Of a stretch of 64,000 nucleotides of DNA, positions 36,239 to 45,724 are shown piece after piece. A program made the position numbers and the translations under genes. The stretch's first letter is position 1. Each line of letters opens with the position of its first letter. Source of the DNA: Marisediminitalea lipolytica (lineage in GTDB: Bacteria; Pseudomonadota; Gammaproteobacteria; Enterobacterales; Alteromonadaceae); assembly GCF_001758465.1 (NCBI RefSeq), contig NZ_MJIC01000014.1, positions 527,986 to 591,985 of the forward strand, given 5' to 3'. The notes below the pieces were generated by a model. The model made no database searches. It worked only from the letters and a program-made list of their open reading frames with translations, and was not told where the DNA came from.

Positions 36239-37221
36239 AGTAGTTCAGAAATAAGCTTTTCAAGGCGCTCTTCAAATAATTTTTTGTTTGAGATGTAGTG
36301 CTGTCTATACACATCACTGTGTATTAACGAGGCAGGATCGAAAGACGTTAAAATATCTGTAATCGTATCTGTGACATTCTCTGGTGATACTTTAAACAAA
36401 TCACTTAGATATCGCTTTCCGAATTTTGTGCAAGCGAATGAATAGGGCTGCCCTTTGACGATAAACTCATTCATAGGCGGGGCGTTAGTTGTTACTACCA
36501 TTGCATTTGTAGAGTAACCTTCCCAAATGGTATGGCCAAACCCTTCTGATTCTGAAGGGCACAGGTGCACAGGGTGTTTGTTTATTTGCTCTAAAAGTTC
36601 TTTATCACTAATGAATTTAGAAATAATGTTTATATTAGGGCCGCCAAAATTTAGATGTTCTTTTCGTCTGGATACAACCGTTAACAAAGGCCATTCCGGA
36701 TGTGTCAACCAGGCTTCCAGTAGGTTATTTGTCCCTTTCTGTTCACTTTTCCCCGCAATATGAAGAAAAGATAAAGGTTCTTTAGGGATTTGTGGCTCAA
36801 ATTTATCTATCGAACTAAAACCTGTGAATCTCACATGCGGTACCAGCCGTTTGAATTGTTCCTCTGCATAGCGGGTTTTACAGCAAACAATTATCTTAGC
36901 TATATGTTGCTGTAACGCTTTGGCGGTATCACTTCGAAACCATTCCTGATTTGGGAAAAATAAATGGGTTTTGGAGAATGGTATAAATCCAGACTGTAAT
37001 TCTTCAAGATGTATAACAATTAGTCTTCGGGCTGGTATTGCTGATTTAATTAAAATTGACGAAAGGTCATAGGCATTCTTAAACAATGAATTAAATTTGG
37101 ATAACCGTACTACGCAATTAATATCATTTGATTGGTTTAATGCTTGTTCCAGAATATTGGCGTCATTTAATAGTCCTTGAGAGTTCCCATGAATGATAAG
37201 GACATTGATTAATTTTTTCAT
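36235..37221 (-). CDS. Glycosyltransferase (GT4-like), opposite strand
   Basis: 328 residues with a GT-B-like layout. The donor part shows PLSFLHIAGKSEQKGTNNLLEAW, WPLLTVVSRRKE and then VHLCPSESEGFGHTIWEGYSTNAMVVTTNAPPMNEF, a GT4-type site with an E-x-E spacing (ESEGFGHTIWE). The N-terminal part (INVLIIHGNSQGLLNDANILE) is short and atypical. It is the only leftward gene between 17.6 and 50 kb apart from the transposase, so it may have arrived separately. The leader of 241 bases to the PHP gene is AT-rich and divergent. Confidence 0.75.
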   Translation of the reverse strand: MKKLINVLIIHGNSQGLLNDANILEQALNQSNDINCVVRLSKFNSLFKNAYDLSSILIKSAIPARRLIVIHLEELQSGFIPFSKTHLFFPNQEWFRSDTAKALQQHIAKIIVCCKTRYAEEQFKRLVPHVRFTGFSSIDKFEPQIPKEPLSFLHIAGKSEQKGTNNLLEAWLTHPEWPLLTVVSRRKEHLNFGGPNINIISKFISDKELLEQINKHPVHLCPSESEGFGHTIWEGYSTNAMVVTTNAPPMNEFIVKGQPYSFACTKFGKRYLSDLFKVSPENVTDTITDILTSFDPASLIHSDVYRQHYISNKKLFEERLEKLISELL

Positions 37222-37462
37222 GTATTGTTATCTTTAATAAACCAGGTCATCCAAAGTATCTATAATCAGAACTTTAATCTATTAGAACGCAGCTTTTTGT
37301 AGCTTTAATCGTAAGTCGTTCAAAGATAAAATCGAAGTGTACTGATTTATGCTTCAACTCTCAATCTGTTACCGCTGAAGAGCCAATCGCTTCGTAATGT
37401 TTGGATATTAAGTCGCTTTCATATACATTACACTGAGTAAAATCGAATGATATTTATTTGTT

Positions 37463-39964
37463 ATGAAAAAGTTTGGATTAGCGCTATTCCGACGGTTACT
37501 TAAACTGCTAATAGTCCCTTTGATCTTTGTATTACTGTTTGTCGAGTTTTCCCCCGTAGTTGTTGCAGTTGACACTCTCTCACCAAACGAAATTACGCTA
37601 GCTCGCCAGAAAGTGTCTTCCATTTTTCATAGCCTTGCTGCAGATGACACAGCGTTTGAAACATCTCTTAGTAATCAGGAACTTTCTGCGATAAGCGGGC
37701 TCATTTCCGGTTTTACACCAAGATTAAAAGCTAGACTCGCAGTTAATCGTTTTGGAATGATTATGGCAGGCAGTGTAAAATTGCCTCTGAGCGAACATGC
37801 TTATTTAAATATAGTTTGCATGGTAGAACCGGGTTATTCCGGCGCTGAATTTGGCGATTGTGAAGTAGGCCGGATACCTGTGCCTTCTTTTGTTAGTCTT
37901 TTCATCATCAAGCAAGTTACCCGAATTGTCTTTTCAGACGAGGTAGCAGAAACTACCCATCAAATATTAACTACCATAACGCTGTCAGAAGATCACATTA
38001 GTTTCCGAGCCACAAAGCCGGATGATTTTTACGCACAAGTAAAGGAATCAGTTGATTCCGCTTCAGATATAGTATCGGCAACTAAAGGACTAGTTAGTAA
38101 CGATGTGCTAAGGGAAAAAGTTCAGGAATATCTGTACAAACTGGACAAAGCTGAATTTAACTCCAACGAACTTGCAGAACGTGTCGGATTTGTAATGACG
38201 TTGGCTTCAGTTGATACGATCAGTGATGATGGCCAGCCGGCGTTATATAATCAGGCTGCTCTATGGGCTTTGTCGGTTAAATACGGCAATCCCGGTTTTG
38301 CTGATTTTCTTAATATAGAGAAAAGCAACGTTAAGCAAGAAATCCTGCGAATAAAAGGACGTGAAGATTTGTCTTTGCACTTTTTATATTCGGCAACACT
38401 TGAGCAAGTTAGTCTGGAAAGTCTTGGTTTAGGAATCGGTGAATTCAAAGAATTTTTGGATAGTGGCTCAGGCGGCTCAGGGTTTAGTTTTGCTGACATG
38501 GCAGCTGATATTGCCGGTCTTGAATTTGCAAAATACATTACCGGGACTGCTGAAAATGCAGTGCGAGCGCAAACATTATTGAGCGGTAAAGCTAATGAGC
38601 GCTTATTTTTTCCAGCCATTAACGATTTGTTAGAGGGGCTGAGTTACGACAAGCTTGTTGAGGTTATTGGGGAAAAGGGCAGTAAAGAATATAACAAAGC
38701 CATAGCCCGCGTAGAGGATAGAGTACGTAAGGTGCCCTTGTATAACAAAAACGGACTTAATATCTTACCTATAGAGTATCGAAACCCGATTGGTAACAAT
38801 GGTAAATGGTATGTCGTCGATACTCATATGCACACAACATATTCAGATGGTCATAACAGTATCGATGAACTCGCTCGACAAGCTAGCAACTATGGTTGCG
38901 ATGCTATTGCGATCACTGATCACGGCGACCATTCACTGAAGTCTTTGTTTTCTGAGGCTTATTATGCCGATGTCGACGCTGCTAGAAAGGGCTATCCCGG
39001 TCTTACTATTATGGAAGGTATGGAGTGGAATATACCGCCTTACGGTGGCAGAGAGCATGTAACCGTATTGTTACCAGAGAGTGAAAATATAAGGTCTAAA
39101 TTTCAATATTTCAGAAACCGTTTTGATCACCATCACCGTTTGACCAAGGATATGGTTTCAGCAAGACCAGCATTGAGCTGGCTAGAAGCCCAGCGCACTG
39201 TTGAAGGAACACTTCCCGTTGTTTTTTATAATCATCCTAGCCGTAAAGATGAATATTCATACGAGAACTTTGATGACTTCATTAGTTGGGAATCTCCGGT
39301 ATTTTTAGGTTTTTCCGGCGCTCCTGGACATCAGGGAATTCGTACTGACAGGAATGGTGCGTATAATACAATCTTTAAAACAATCGATGGCCTTGACCCG
39401 GTAGCAGCGATACCCGGGGGAACCTGGGATCAATTATTAGCTACGGGGAGAAGAGTACTTGCCGCGCGAGCTGGCTCGGATTTTCATGACTTTGGAAATG
39501 ATTATTGGCCATGTCAATTTTCTACAACCCATATTTATTCTAAGAGTAATAAAACTAACGATATCCTTAATGCTTTGCATTCAGGGAATATGTGGGCTCA
39601 ACATGGTAAATTTATCCGTGAGTTGGATTTTAAAATCAGTTCAGATGGAGATTTAACGGCCACAATAGGTGAGGTGTTGCCAGTTTCCACCAGACAAATC
39701 ACTATAACCATATCGATTGATCTCGCCGCCTCTGACTGGCAAGGGGATCAACCCTATCTTGATACACTTCAACTCATCGAGGTTTCATCAAATGGGTATA
39801 ATATTCGGGACATCTCCACCACTAATCAAGAGGGGTTAAAGACCATATTGATAAATATTAACCTTTCAGAGGGGTATCATTATTTTAGATTGCAGGGTAA
39901 GAGTAAAACAAAGGGAACACGGCGATATCAATTCTGGACTAACCCAATAGGGGTGGTTTTATAG
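37463..39964 (+). CDS. Large PHP-domain metal-dependent hydrolase, membrane-anchored or exported
   Basis: 833 residues. A basic start and hydrophobic stretch (LLKLLIVPLIFVLLFVEFSP, about 12-31) form a signal or anchor. Residues about 40-445 match no family I recognise and contain no repeats. From about 449 a PHP domain begins: DTHMHTTYSDG (His455, His457), AIAITDHGDHS, then MEGMEWNIPPYGGREHVTVLLP, NHPSRKDE and GSDFHDFGNDYWP (Asp673, His675). The full metal-ligand set of PHP phosphoesterases is kept. The last 100 residues look like a beta-sandwich. PHP enzymes include tyrosine phosphatases of the CpsB type and other phosphoesterases; the periplasmic substrate here is unknown. Confidence 0.75.
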   Translation: MKKFGLALFRRLLKLLIVPLIFVLLFVEFSPVVVAVDTLSPNEITLARQKVSSIFHSLAADDTAFETSLSNQELSAISGLISGFTPRLKARLAVNRFGMIMAGSVKLPLSEHAYLNIVCMVEPGYSGAEFGDCEVGRIPVPSFVSLFIIKQVTRIVFSDEVAETTHQILTTITLSEDHISFRATKPDDFYAQVKESVDSASDIVSATKGLVSNDVLREKVQEYLYKLDKAEFNSNELAERVGFVMTLASVDTISDDGQPALYNQAALWALSVKYGNPGFADFLNIEKSNVKQEILRIKGREDLSLHFLYSATLEQVSLESLGLGIGEFKEFLDSGSGGSGFSFADMAADIAGLEFAKYITGTAENAVRAQTLLSGKANERLFFPAINDLLEGLSYDKLVEVIGEKGSKEYNKAIARVEDRVRKVPLYNKNGLNILPIEYRNPIGNNGKWYVVDTHMHTTYSDGHNSIDELARQASNYGCDAIAITDHGDHSLKSLFSEAYYADVDAARKGYPGLTIMEGMEWNIPPYGGREHVTVLLPESENIRSKFQYFRNRFDHHHRLTKDMVSARPALSWLEAQRTVEGTLPVVFYNHPSRKDEYSYENFDDFISWESPVFLGFSGAPGHQGIRTDRNGAYNTIFKTIDGLDPVAAIPGGTWDQLLATGRRVLAARAGSDFHDFGNDYWPCQFSTTHIYSKSNKTNDILNALHSGNMWAQHGKFIRELDFKISSDGDLTATIGEVLPVSTRQITITISIDLAASDWQGDQPYLDTLQLIEVSSNGYNIRDISTTNQEGLKTILININLSEGYHYFRLQGKSKTKGTRRYQFWTNPIGVVL

Positions 39965-39998
39965 GTTTACTTTATATAATACATGGCCTTACTTGTAC

Positions 39999-40019
39999 TA
40001 GCTCAGACCTGATCTGACA
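39999..40019 (+). repeat. Left inverted repeat of the IS481-like element
   Basis: TAGCTCAGACCTGATCTGACA matches 18 of 21 bases of the reverse complement of 41169-41189. The best-conserved part is GACC-GATCTGACA. Confidence 0.75.
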
Positions 40020-40050
40020 GTTACCCAGTTTTTCTGGTGTCAGCGTAAGA

Positions 40051-41090
40051 TTAGATTTGAGCTAAATTCTTTTCAGCCCAAACCCGTTTTCCATCAGTTA
40101 ATGTTTCTATTGGCGTTCGGCCGCAGCACATTTTGCCCTGATGAGTCCGTTCATTGTTGTAATAATCCAGCCAGTCGTCCAGATCTTTCTGCAACATTTC
40201 CAGTGAATCATAGAGCTTTTTGCGGAACGTCACCTGATAAAACTCATTCAGGATCGTCTTGTGGAAGCGTTCACAGATACCGTTAGTTTGCGGATGTCTC
40301 GCTTTGGTTTTGGTGTGGTCAATATCATTGATTGCCAGATATAACTGATAATCGTGCTGTTCAACCTTGCCGCAATACTCAGTGCCTCGGTCAGTTAAAA
40401 TCCTCAGCATTGGCAGCTCCTGAGCCTCGAAGAACGGCAATACACGGTCATTCAATACATCTGCCGATGTGATTGGTGTTTTCGTTGTGTAGAGCTTAGC
40501 GAACGCTACTTTGCTGTAGGTATCAACGAAGGTCTGCTGATAAATTCGACCTACGCCCTTTAAGTTGCCTACATAGAACGTGTCCTGAGAGCCTAAATAG
40601 CCAGGGTGATGCGTTTCAATTTCACCACAGGCTTCATCGTCCTGCTTTTTCTTTTCCAGCGCAGCAACTTGGTCTTCGCTAAGAATGATGCCTTCCTTTT
40701 CAACCTTGTCTTCCAAGGCAGCTAAACGCTTTTTGAAGTTCTCCAGGTTATGCCGGAGCCAGATGGATCGAACACCACTACCAGAGACGAATACACCTTG
40801 CTTACGAAGTTCATTGCTGGTTCTGGCTTGGCCGTGTGCAGGGAACTCTACTGCGTATTAATAACGGATTGTTCCGTTTGTTCATCCACGCGATTCTTAA
40901 GGTTAGGAGTGCGTCTGGACTGACTAATTAGCGAATCAACACCGCCTTCTTCAACCAGTTCCTGATAGCGGTAAAACGTATCTCGCGATACGCCCATGAC
41001 TTTACAAGCCTTCGATACATTACCGAGTTCTACAGCCAGATTGAGTAAACCAGCTTTGTGTTTAATGATTGGATTGTTAGTATGCAACAT
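40051..41090 (-). pseudogene. IS481-family transposase with a one-base frameshift
   Basis: ATG 41090 has AAGGTAA upstream and begins MLHTNNPIIKHKAGLLNLAVEL, with a helix-turn-helix (VSKACKVMGVSRDTFYRYQ). The frame stops after VINTQ at about 40848. Adding one base near 40857 restores NYAVEFPAHGQARTSNELRKQG and a single frame to the stop at 40051. The catalytic half keeps a DDE set: FVDTYSKVA, ILTDRGTEY and GICERFHKTILNEFY. Repaired, it would be about 346 residues, the normal length for this group. Only one base is missing, so inactivation is probably recent, or a sequencing error. Confidence 0.88.
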
Positions 41091-41168
41091 GAGAGTTACC
41101 TTAGGTTTGTTTAATAAAGATTCGACACCTTTATCAAACTGGGTAACTCTCATCTTTTCAAGTAGATG

Positions 41169-41189
41169 TGTCAGATCTGGTCGGAACTA
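41169..41189 (-). repeat. Right inverted repeat of the IS481-like element
   Basis: Read on the minus strand this is TAGTTCCGACCAGATCTGACA, pairing with 39999-40019 at 18 of 21 positions. Confidence 0.75.
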
Positions 41190-41365
41190 ATTCACCTTAC
41201 TATTTAATTTGTTCTCTTGTAGTTGTGCTTAACAAATAGGAAAGGGCATAATGTGTAAAAGATGGGCAGACTAAAATGATAAATTTGACTAGCTCCACAA
41301 TAATTGCGCAGCGTAATCTGCAACTACTAAAAGTTCAGATGTTTTTTTCAAGCTAAGGAAAGATT

Positions 41366-42925
41366 TTGCTTTTTAATTCTGTAGAGTTTATTTTCTTTTT
41401 CCTCCCAACATGTTTATTTCTCTATTTCTCTATTGCGAAACGTTTTGGTAATGAGAAAGCACTCAGCAGTTTGATTTTTTGTTCACTTTTCTTCTACGCA
41501 TGGTGGAGTCCAGTTCATCTTCTGTTATTGCTATTTTCTATGGCATTTAACTATTCTTTAGGCTCATATCTTAACCATTCAAAGAACAAGTCCGTTCTGA
41601 TTTTTGGGATTGGAGCTAACCTTTTTCTGATTGGATATTTTAAGTATGCTAACTTTTTAGTCGATAATGTTGGTGTACTGGTTGGGACTCAATTTGAATT
41701 CGACAAAATTGTATTACCGCTTGCTATCTCATTTTTTACGTTTCAACAAATCGCGTATCTCGTCGACTCCTACAGGGGAATCACTAGGGAATACAAGTTT
41801 GGACACTATGCACTATTTGTGTCTTTTTTTCCGCAACTCATCGCAGGGCCGATTGTTCATCACAAGCAGATGATGCCGCAATTCGAAAGTCAAAAATCTT
41901 ATGCATTTGATGCCGAAAATTTTGCGATTGGCATTAGTATCTTTGCTGTCGGTTTGTTTAAAAAGGCAGTTCTTGCAGATGGTGTCGCGATTTATGCGAA
42001 TCCGGTTTTTCATAACGTAGACAATGGTGTAAGCGTTGATTTTTTTTCTGCATGGGGTGGCGCTTTAGCTTATAGCTTTCAATTATATTTTGATTTCTCC
42101 GGCTATTCTGACATGGCGATAGGTCTTGCAAGAATGTTTGGCATTGTGTTGCCTCTCAATTTTTATTCACCATATAAGGCTACCAGTATCTCTGAGTTTT
42201 GGCGGCGTTGGCATATTACACTATCGACATTCTTACGGGATTACATTTACATCCCATTGGGGGGCAATCGAGTAGGGCAATTCAGGCGATACAATAATTT
42301 AATGATCACGATGTTATTGGGAGGCCTATGGCACGGAGCCGGTTGGAACTTTGTAATTTGGGGGGGCCTTCATGGTTTATACCTGGCAATTAACAGTTAT
42401 TGGCAGGTTATCGCAACGAAGTATTCATTTGCTTACAGATTACGACTCACTTGGCTAAGTTGGCTTTTAACCTTCCTTGCTGTGGTTGTAGGTTGGGTTT
42501 TCTTTCGTGCCACTACACTGGATGGAGCGTTGAACATGTTAAGTGGAATGGCCGGGTTAAATGGAGTTGCAATACCTAATGCCATTTTTGTCAGATTAGG
42601 TAGTTTAACCAGCGTGTTAACAGAGATAGGCATATCACCAGGTCAAGAGGGAGGCGCAGCTTTTGTCAAAACCTGGTCATGGATAGTAGTTTGTTTCATC
42701 TTGACGTTAAGTTTTCCTAATGTGTATGAACTATTCTCAAAGTACAACGCAGCCCTGGCCGAAAAAGGGGGACAATTTGGAAGCGCATTCACATTACTTG
42801 CGTTACCTTCATTTAACTTTACTTGGAAAATGAATGTCACCTCTGCATATATCTGCGGAATTTTATTTGCTTTTGGTCTCTTAACGCTTTCTCAGGTAAG
42901 CGAATTTTTGTACTTTCAATTCTAA
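41366..42925 (+). CDS. MBOAT-family O-acyltransferase (AlgI-like), first cassette
   Basis: 519 residues and about 11-12 spans. The TTG start at 41366 has AAGGAAAG upstream and gives MLFNSVEFIFFFLPTCLFLYF, the classic AlgI-family N-terminus. The catalytic region reads EFWRRWHITLSTFLRDYIYIPLGG and then MLLGGLWHGAGWNFVIWGGLHG, with the conserved WHGAGW histidine. These proteins pass acyl groups, usually acetyl, across the inner membrane to decorate polysaccharide. The next gene, 7 bases on, encodes a probable SGNH-like partner. A near-twin lies at 44.25 kb. Confidence 0.92.
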   Translation: MLFNSVEFIFFFLPTCLFLYFSIAKRFGNEKALSSLIFCSLFFYAWWSPVHLLLLLFSMAFNYSLGSYLNHSKNKSVLIFGIGANLFLIGYFKYANFLVDNVGVLVGTQFEFDKIVLPLAISFFTFQQIAYLVDSYRGITREYKFGHYALFVSFFPQLIAGPIVHHKQMMPQFESQKSYAFDAENFAIGISIFAVGLFKKAVLADGVAIYANPVFHNVDNGVSVDFFSAWGGALAYSFQLYFDFSGYSDMAIGLARMFGIVLPLNFYSPYKATSISEFWRRWHITLSTFLRDYIYIPLGGNRVGQFRRYNNLMITMLLGGLWHGAGWNFVIWGGLHGLYLAINSYWQVIATKYSFAYRLRLTWLSWLLTFLAVVVGWVFFRATTLDGALNMLSGMAGLNGVAIPNAIFVRLGSLTSVLTEIGISPGQEGGAAFVKTWSWIVVCFILTLSFPNVYELFSKYNAALAEKGGQFGSAFTLLALPSFNFTWKMNVTSAYICGILFAFGLLTLSQVSEFLYFQF

Positions 42926-42932
42926 TTAAGGC

Positions 42933-44117
42933 ATGAGTAAGAAAATGAAATATATCCGGCATTTTGTCTCTGCATTCATTCTTACTATATTAGGAATTGG
43001 AGGAATTAATTGGTTTATTGATCCCTATGGTATGCATTGGTCGCCTAAAATTACAGGCATCAATAAAAATAAAACTGAAGCAGGTAATCGTGTTAGGTTG
43101 ACCAAACAGTATGTTGTCGATTCTCTTCGACCAGAAGTTGTTATTATTGGTAATTCACGCGTTGAGATCGGCTTGGACCCCAAAAGCCCTATGTTTAACC
43201 ACTGGACGGTTTATAATTTCGGAATACCCGGAGCAAGCTTAAAGTACCAGATTACAAATGCCTTACAGCAGATAGAATCTAACAAAAACTTACAGCATCT
43301 TATTGTAAGCTTGGATTATCTTGATTTTTTATACAAAGAGTCAGCATCAGAAATTATTACACCTATTGATGAATTAGAAGCTAAAAAAGACTTAGTTGAA
43401 TTATTTTCTGAACGTACACCACTTATTTTATCTCTTGATGCTCTTCATAGCAGTATTTTAACTATCCTTACTCAACAATCCCGCACCAGTCGCATAACTT
43501 CTTTAGGGTTTAACGATGCTAAGAGTTTTGAAACAACTATCAGTACCGAAGGGAAGAAGCCGCTCTTCAAGCAGAAGCTATCGAGTTTAAAAACAAGACT
43601 GGAAAATAAGCACTTAAGCTATCGTCCGGCGCAGTGGAAGGGGATGGGGCCAGGCTTTGAAATGCTTGCTGAGCTCATTGACAGAGCAGTTGCGAACGAA
43701 ATCGAGCTGACATTATTCATCAATCCTTATCATTACAGTTATCTGCAATTACTAAAAGACTTGGGTTATTGGCCTGACTACCTCGCTTGGAAGAGGCAGC
43801 TAGCAGGATTTGTGAATCAGCAGTTTAAGCAACAAAGATTGTTTGATTTCAGCGGTTTTAATCAGTATACCAAGGAGCCGGTTAATTTAAGTCAACCCAA
43901 AGTAGAGATGGAATGGTTTTGGGAACCGTCACATTACAGAAAGGAACTAGGCGATTTACTGTTGCGAGAATTATTAAATAATAACTCTCAAGTTGCGTTG
44001 GCCAGAACTTTGAGCGTAGAGTCAATTGATATACTTTTAGAACAAGACAATATTGGTCTTGCTGAAACGGCAAGCCAATGGGAGGATTTAAAGTTAAAAC
44101 TGGGGTTGTCACTCTGA
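42933..44117 (+). CDS. SGNH-hydrolase-like membrane protein, partner of first MBOAT
   Basis: 394 residues. One N-terminal span (about 8-28) is followed by a periplasmic domain starting NWFIDPYGMHWSP. VVIIGNSRVEIGLDPKS (about residues 69-85) fits an SGNH-like first block, with GNSR in place of GDS. YNFGIPGASLKYQITNAL resembles the Gly-containing second block, and WEPSHYRKELGDLLL supplies a possible terminal His. AlgJ/AlgX-like partners of MBOAT proteins complete acyl transfer to the sugar in the periplasm. The role here is inferred from pairing; it does not closely match AlgJ or AlgX. Confidence 0.7.
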   Translation: MSKKMKYIRHFVSAFILTILGIGGINWFIDPYGMHWSPKITGINKNKTEAGNRVRLTKQYVVDSLRPEVVIIGNSRVEIGLDPKSPMFNHWTVYNFGIPGASLKYQITNALQQIESNKNLQHLIVSLDYLDFLYKESASEIITPIDELEAKKDLVELFSERTPLILSLDALHSSILTILTQQSRTSRITSLGFNDAKSFETTISTEGKKPLFKQKLSSLKTRLENKHLSYRPAQWKGMGPGFEMLAELIDRAVANEIELTLFINPYHYSYLQLLKDLGYWPDYLAWKRQLAGFVNQQFKQQRLFDFSGFNQYTKEPVNLSQPKVEMEWFWEPSHYRKELGDLLLRELLNNNSQVALARTLSVESIDILLEQDNIGLAETASQWEDLKLKLGLSL

Positions 44118-44251
44118 CTTTACGGAGTTGAAGCCACAGTTTGCCGGGATAGTAACAATAGTAGTCAGTTATAACAGTGGTTGAGTAGAAGTTAGTCGAC
44201 TTATCAGTTATCGTAGCGTTTAGAGAATGTTTACTAAGAATTCACCACCAT

Positions 44252-45694
44252 ATGCTGTTCCCAACATTTAGTTTTTTGTTTCTTTTTCTGCCCATTACGT
44301 TCCTAATCTTTTACGTTTTTTCATTAAAGTTTAAAAAGTTTTCTGTTGTAACTATTCTTCTCACAGCTTCTTTTATATTTTATTTATTACCCAATTACAG
44401 TCATGCCCACGTAATTTTAAGCTCAATATTCGTAAATTTTCTATTGTCCAGGCAAATATTGCTGAGAAATAAGCAGACTGGTAAAAAAATACTAGTAATA
44501 GGAACAATTTTTAACTTAAGCGTTATTGGTTATTATAAATACGCTTTTTTTGCTTCAGATATATTCAACTCAGTATTTGATAGTAATTGGTTTGTGGCGG
44601 AGAAACTGTTACCTGTTGGCATTTCTTTCTACACCTTTCAACAAATCGCTTTTTTAGTCGATACTTATAAATATGGTAATACGCAGTATAAGCTTTCTCA
44701 TTACTCATTATTTGTTTTGTTTTTTCCTCAGCTAATTGCTGGGCCAATTGTTCATCATTCTCAGTTGATGCCACAAATTGCATCTCTTAATAAGAAACTG
44801 TTCAATTGGGATATGTTTAATATAGGCTTGTTATTTCTTTGTGTCGGTGTTTTTAAAAAAATCATTTTAGCAGACACTTTTGCCCGAATTGCAAACCCAG
44901 TATTTGCCAGCGTGGATAATGGTGCAACTTTGTCAATGACCGATAGTTGGCTGGGCGCTATCGCTTATACATTACAGTTATATTTTGACTTTTCGGCATA
45001 CTCAGAGATGGCAATTGGGCTAGGTCTGATGTTTGGTGTAAAGCTCCCGTTAAACTTTTTTTCGCCCTATAAAGCGGCTTCTATCGTAGAGTTTTGGCGA
45101 CGCTGGCATATGACTTTATCTGCCTTTCTAAGGGATTATCTTTATATTCCTCTTGGTGGAAATCAAAAAGGTAAATTCAGAAAATATATCAATCTATTTT
45201 TGACCATGTTGTTGGGCGGCTTGTGGCATGGTGCAGGTTGGGGGTTTATTTTCTGGGGAGCTTTGCATGGTACTTATCTAATTATTAATCACTTTTCGAG
45301 ATATTGTGGTCTAAGTCAATACTTGCCGAAGACATTTAGCATCATCATAACCTTTATTGCAGTCGTGTTTGCATGGGTATTTTTCAGGGCTGAATCTTTG
45401 GATGGAGCTATCAATATGATAATTGCAATGGTTGCTCTTACCGATACACCTAATCAGTTTTTTATCCCTTATCAGTTATTTTTTATTTTTTGTGGGCTTG
45501 GTATTGTGTTCGGGTTGCCTAATGTCAATCAGACGCTTAATTATGAAGGGGTTGACACACCAACAGCGCAATTAACTGAGAAATGGAAATGCCTGTCAAT
45601 AAAACCTGGGATAGCATTCGCTCTTGGCGGCTTAGTTGGATTAACAATTATGTTCATGCCAGAACCAACAGTGTTTATTTATTTTAATTTTTAA
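44252..45694 (+). CDS. MBOAT-family O-acyltransferase (AlgI-like), second cassette
   Basis: 480 residues, closely related to the first MBOAT protein. It shares EFWRRWHMTLSAFLRDYLYIPLGGN and MLLGGLWHGAGWGFIFWGALHG with only scattered changes. The N-terminus MLFPTFSFLFLFLPITFLIFYVF and the PVGISFYTFQQIAFLVDTYK loop are family features. The DNA here is among the AT-richest in the window. It was probably generated by duplication or imported as a second cassette, and it is followed 30 bases later by its own SGNH-like gene. Confidence 0.92.
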   Translation: MLFPTFSFLFLFLPITFLIFYVFSLKFKKFSVVTILLTASFIFYLLPNYSHAHVILSSIFVNFLLSRQILLRNKQTGKKILVIGTIFNLSVIGYYKYAFFASDIFNSVFDSNWFVAEKLLPVGISFYTFQQIAFLVDTYKYGNTQYKLSHYSLFVLFFPQLIAGPIVHHSQLMPQIASLNKKLFNWDMFNIGLLFLCVGVFKKIILADTFARIANPVFASVDNGATLSMTDSWLGAIAYTLQLYFDFSAYSEMAIGLGLMFGVKLPLNFFSPYKAASIVEFWRRWHMTLSAFLRDYLYIPLGGNQKGKFRKYINLFLTMLLGGLWHGAGWGFIFWGALHGTYLIINHFSRYCGLSQYLPKTFSIIITFIAVVFAWVFFRAESLDGAINMIIAMVALTDTPNQFFIPYQLFFIFCGLGIVFGLPNVNQTLNYEGVDTPTAQLTEKWKCLSIKPGIAFALGGLVGLTIMFMPEPTVFIYFNF

Positions 45695-45724
45695 TATGAA
45701 TATCAAGCAATTAACGGGCAGAAG

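Larger units (their letters stand above)
39999..41189 (-). mobile_element. Decayed IS481-family insertion sequence
   Basis: About 1.19 kb, bounded by imperfect inverted repeats (18 of 21 matched) and containing one broken transposase gene that fills the element. The insertion lies between the PHP gene and the first MBOAT gene, and no flanking gene is cut. No convincing direct repeat is visible at the edges. The ends given are the outermost supported bases and could be off by a few. Confidence 0.8.

Noticed and set aside
40051..41090. Programmed frameshift in the transposase
   Set aside because: IS481 transposases are normally one frame, and no slippery heptamer is visible at the break; a one-base deletion explains it better.
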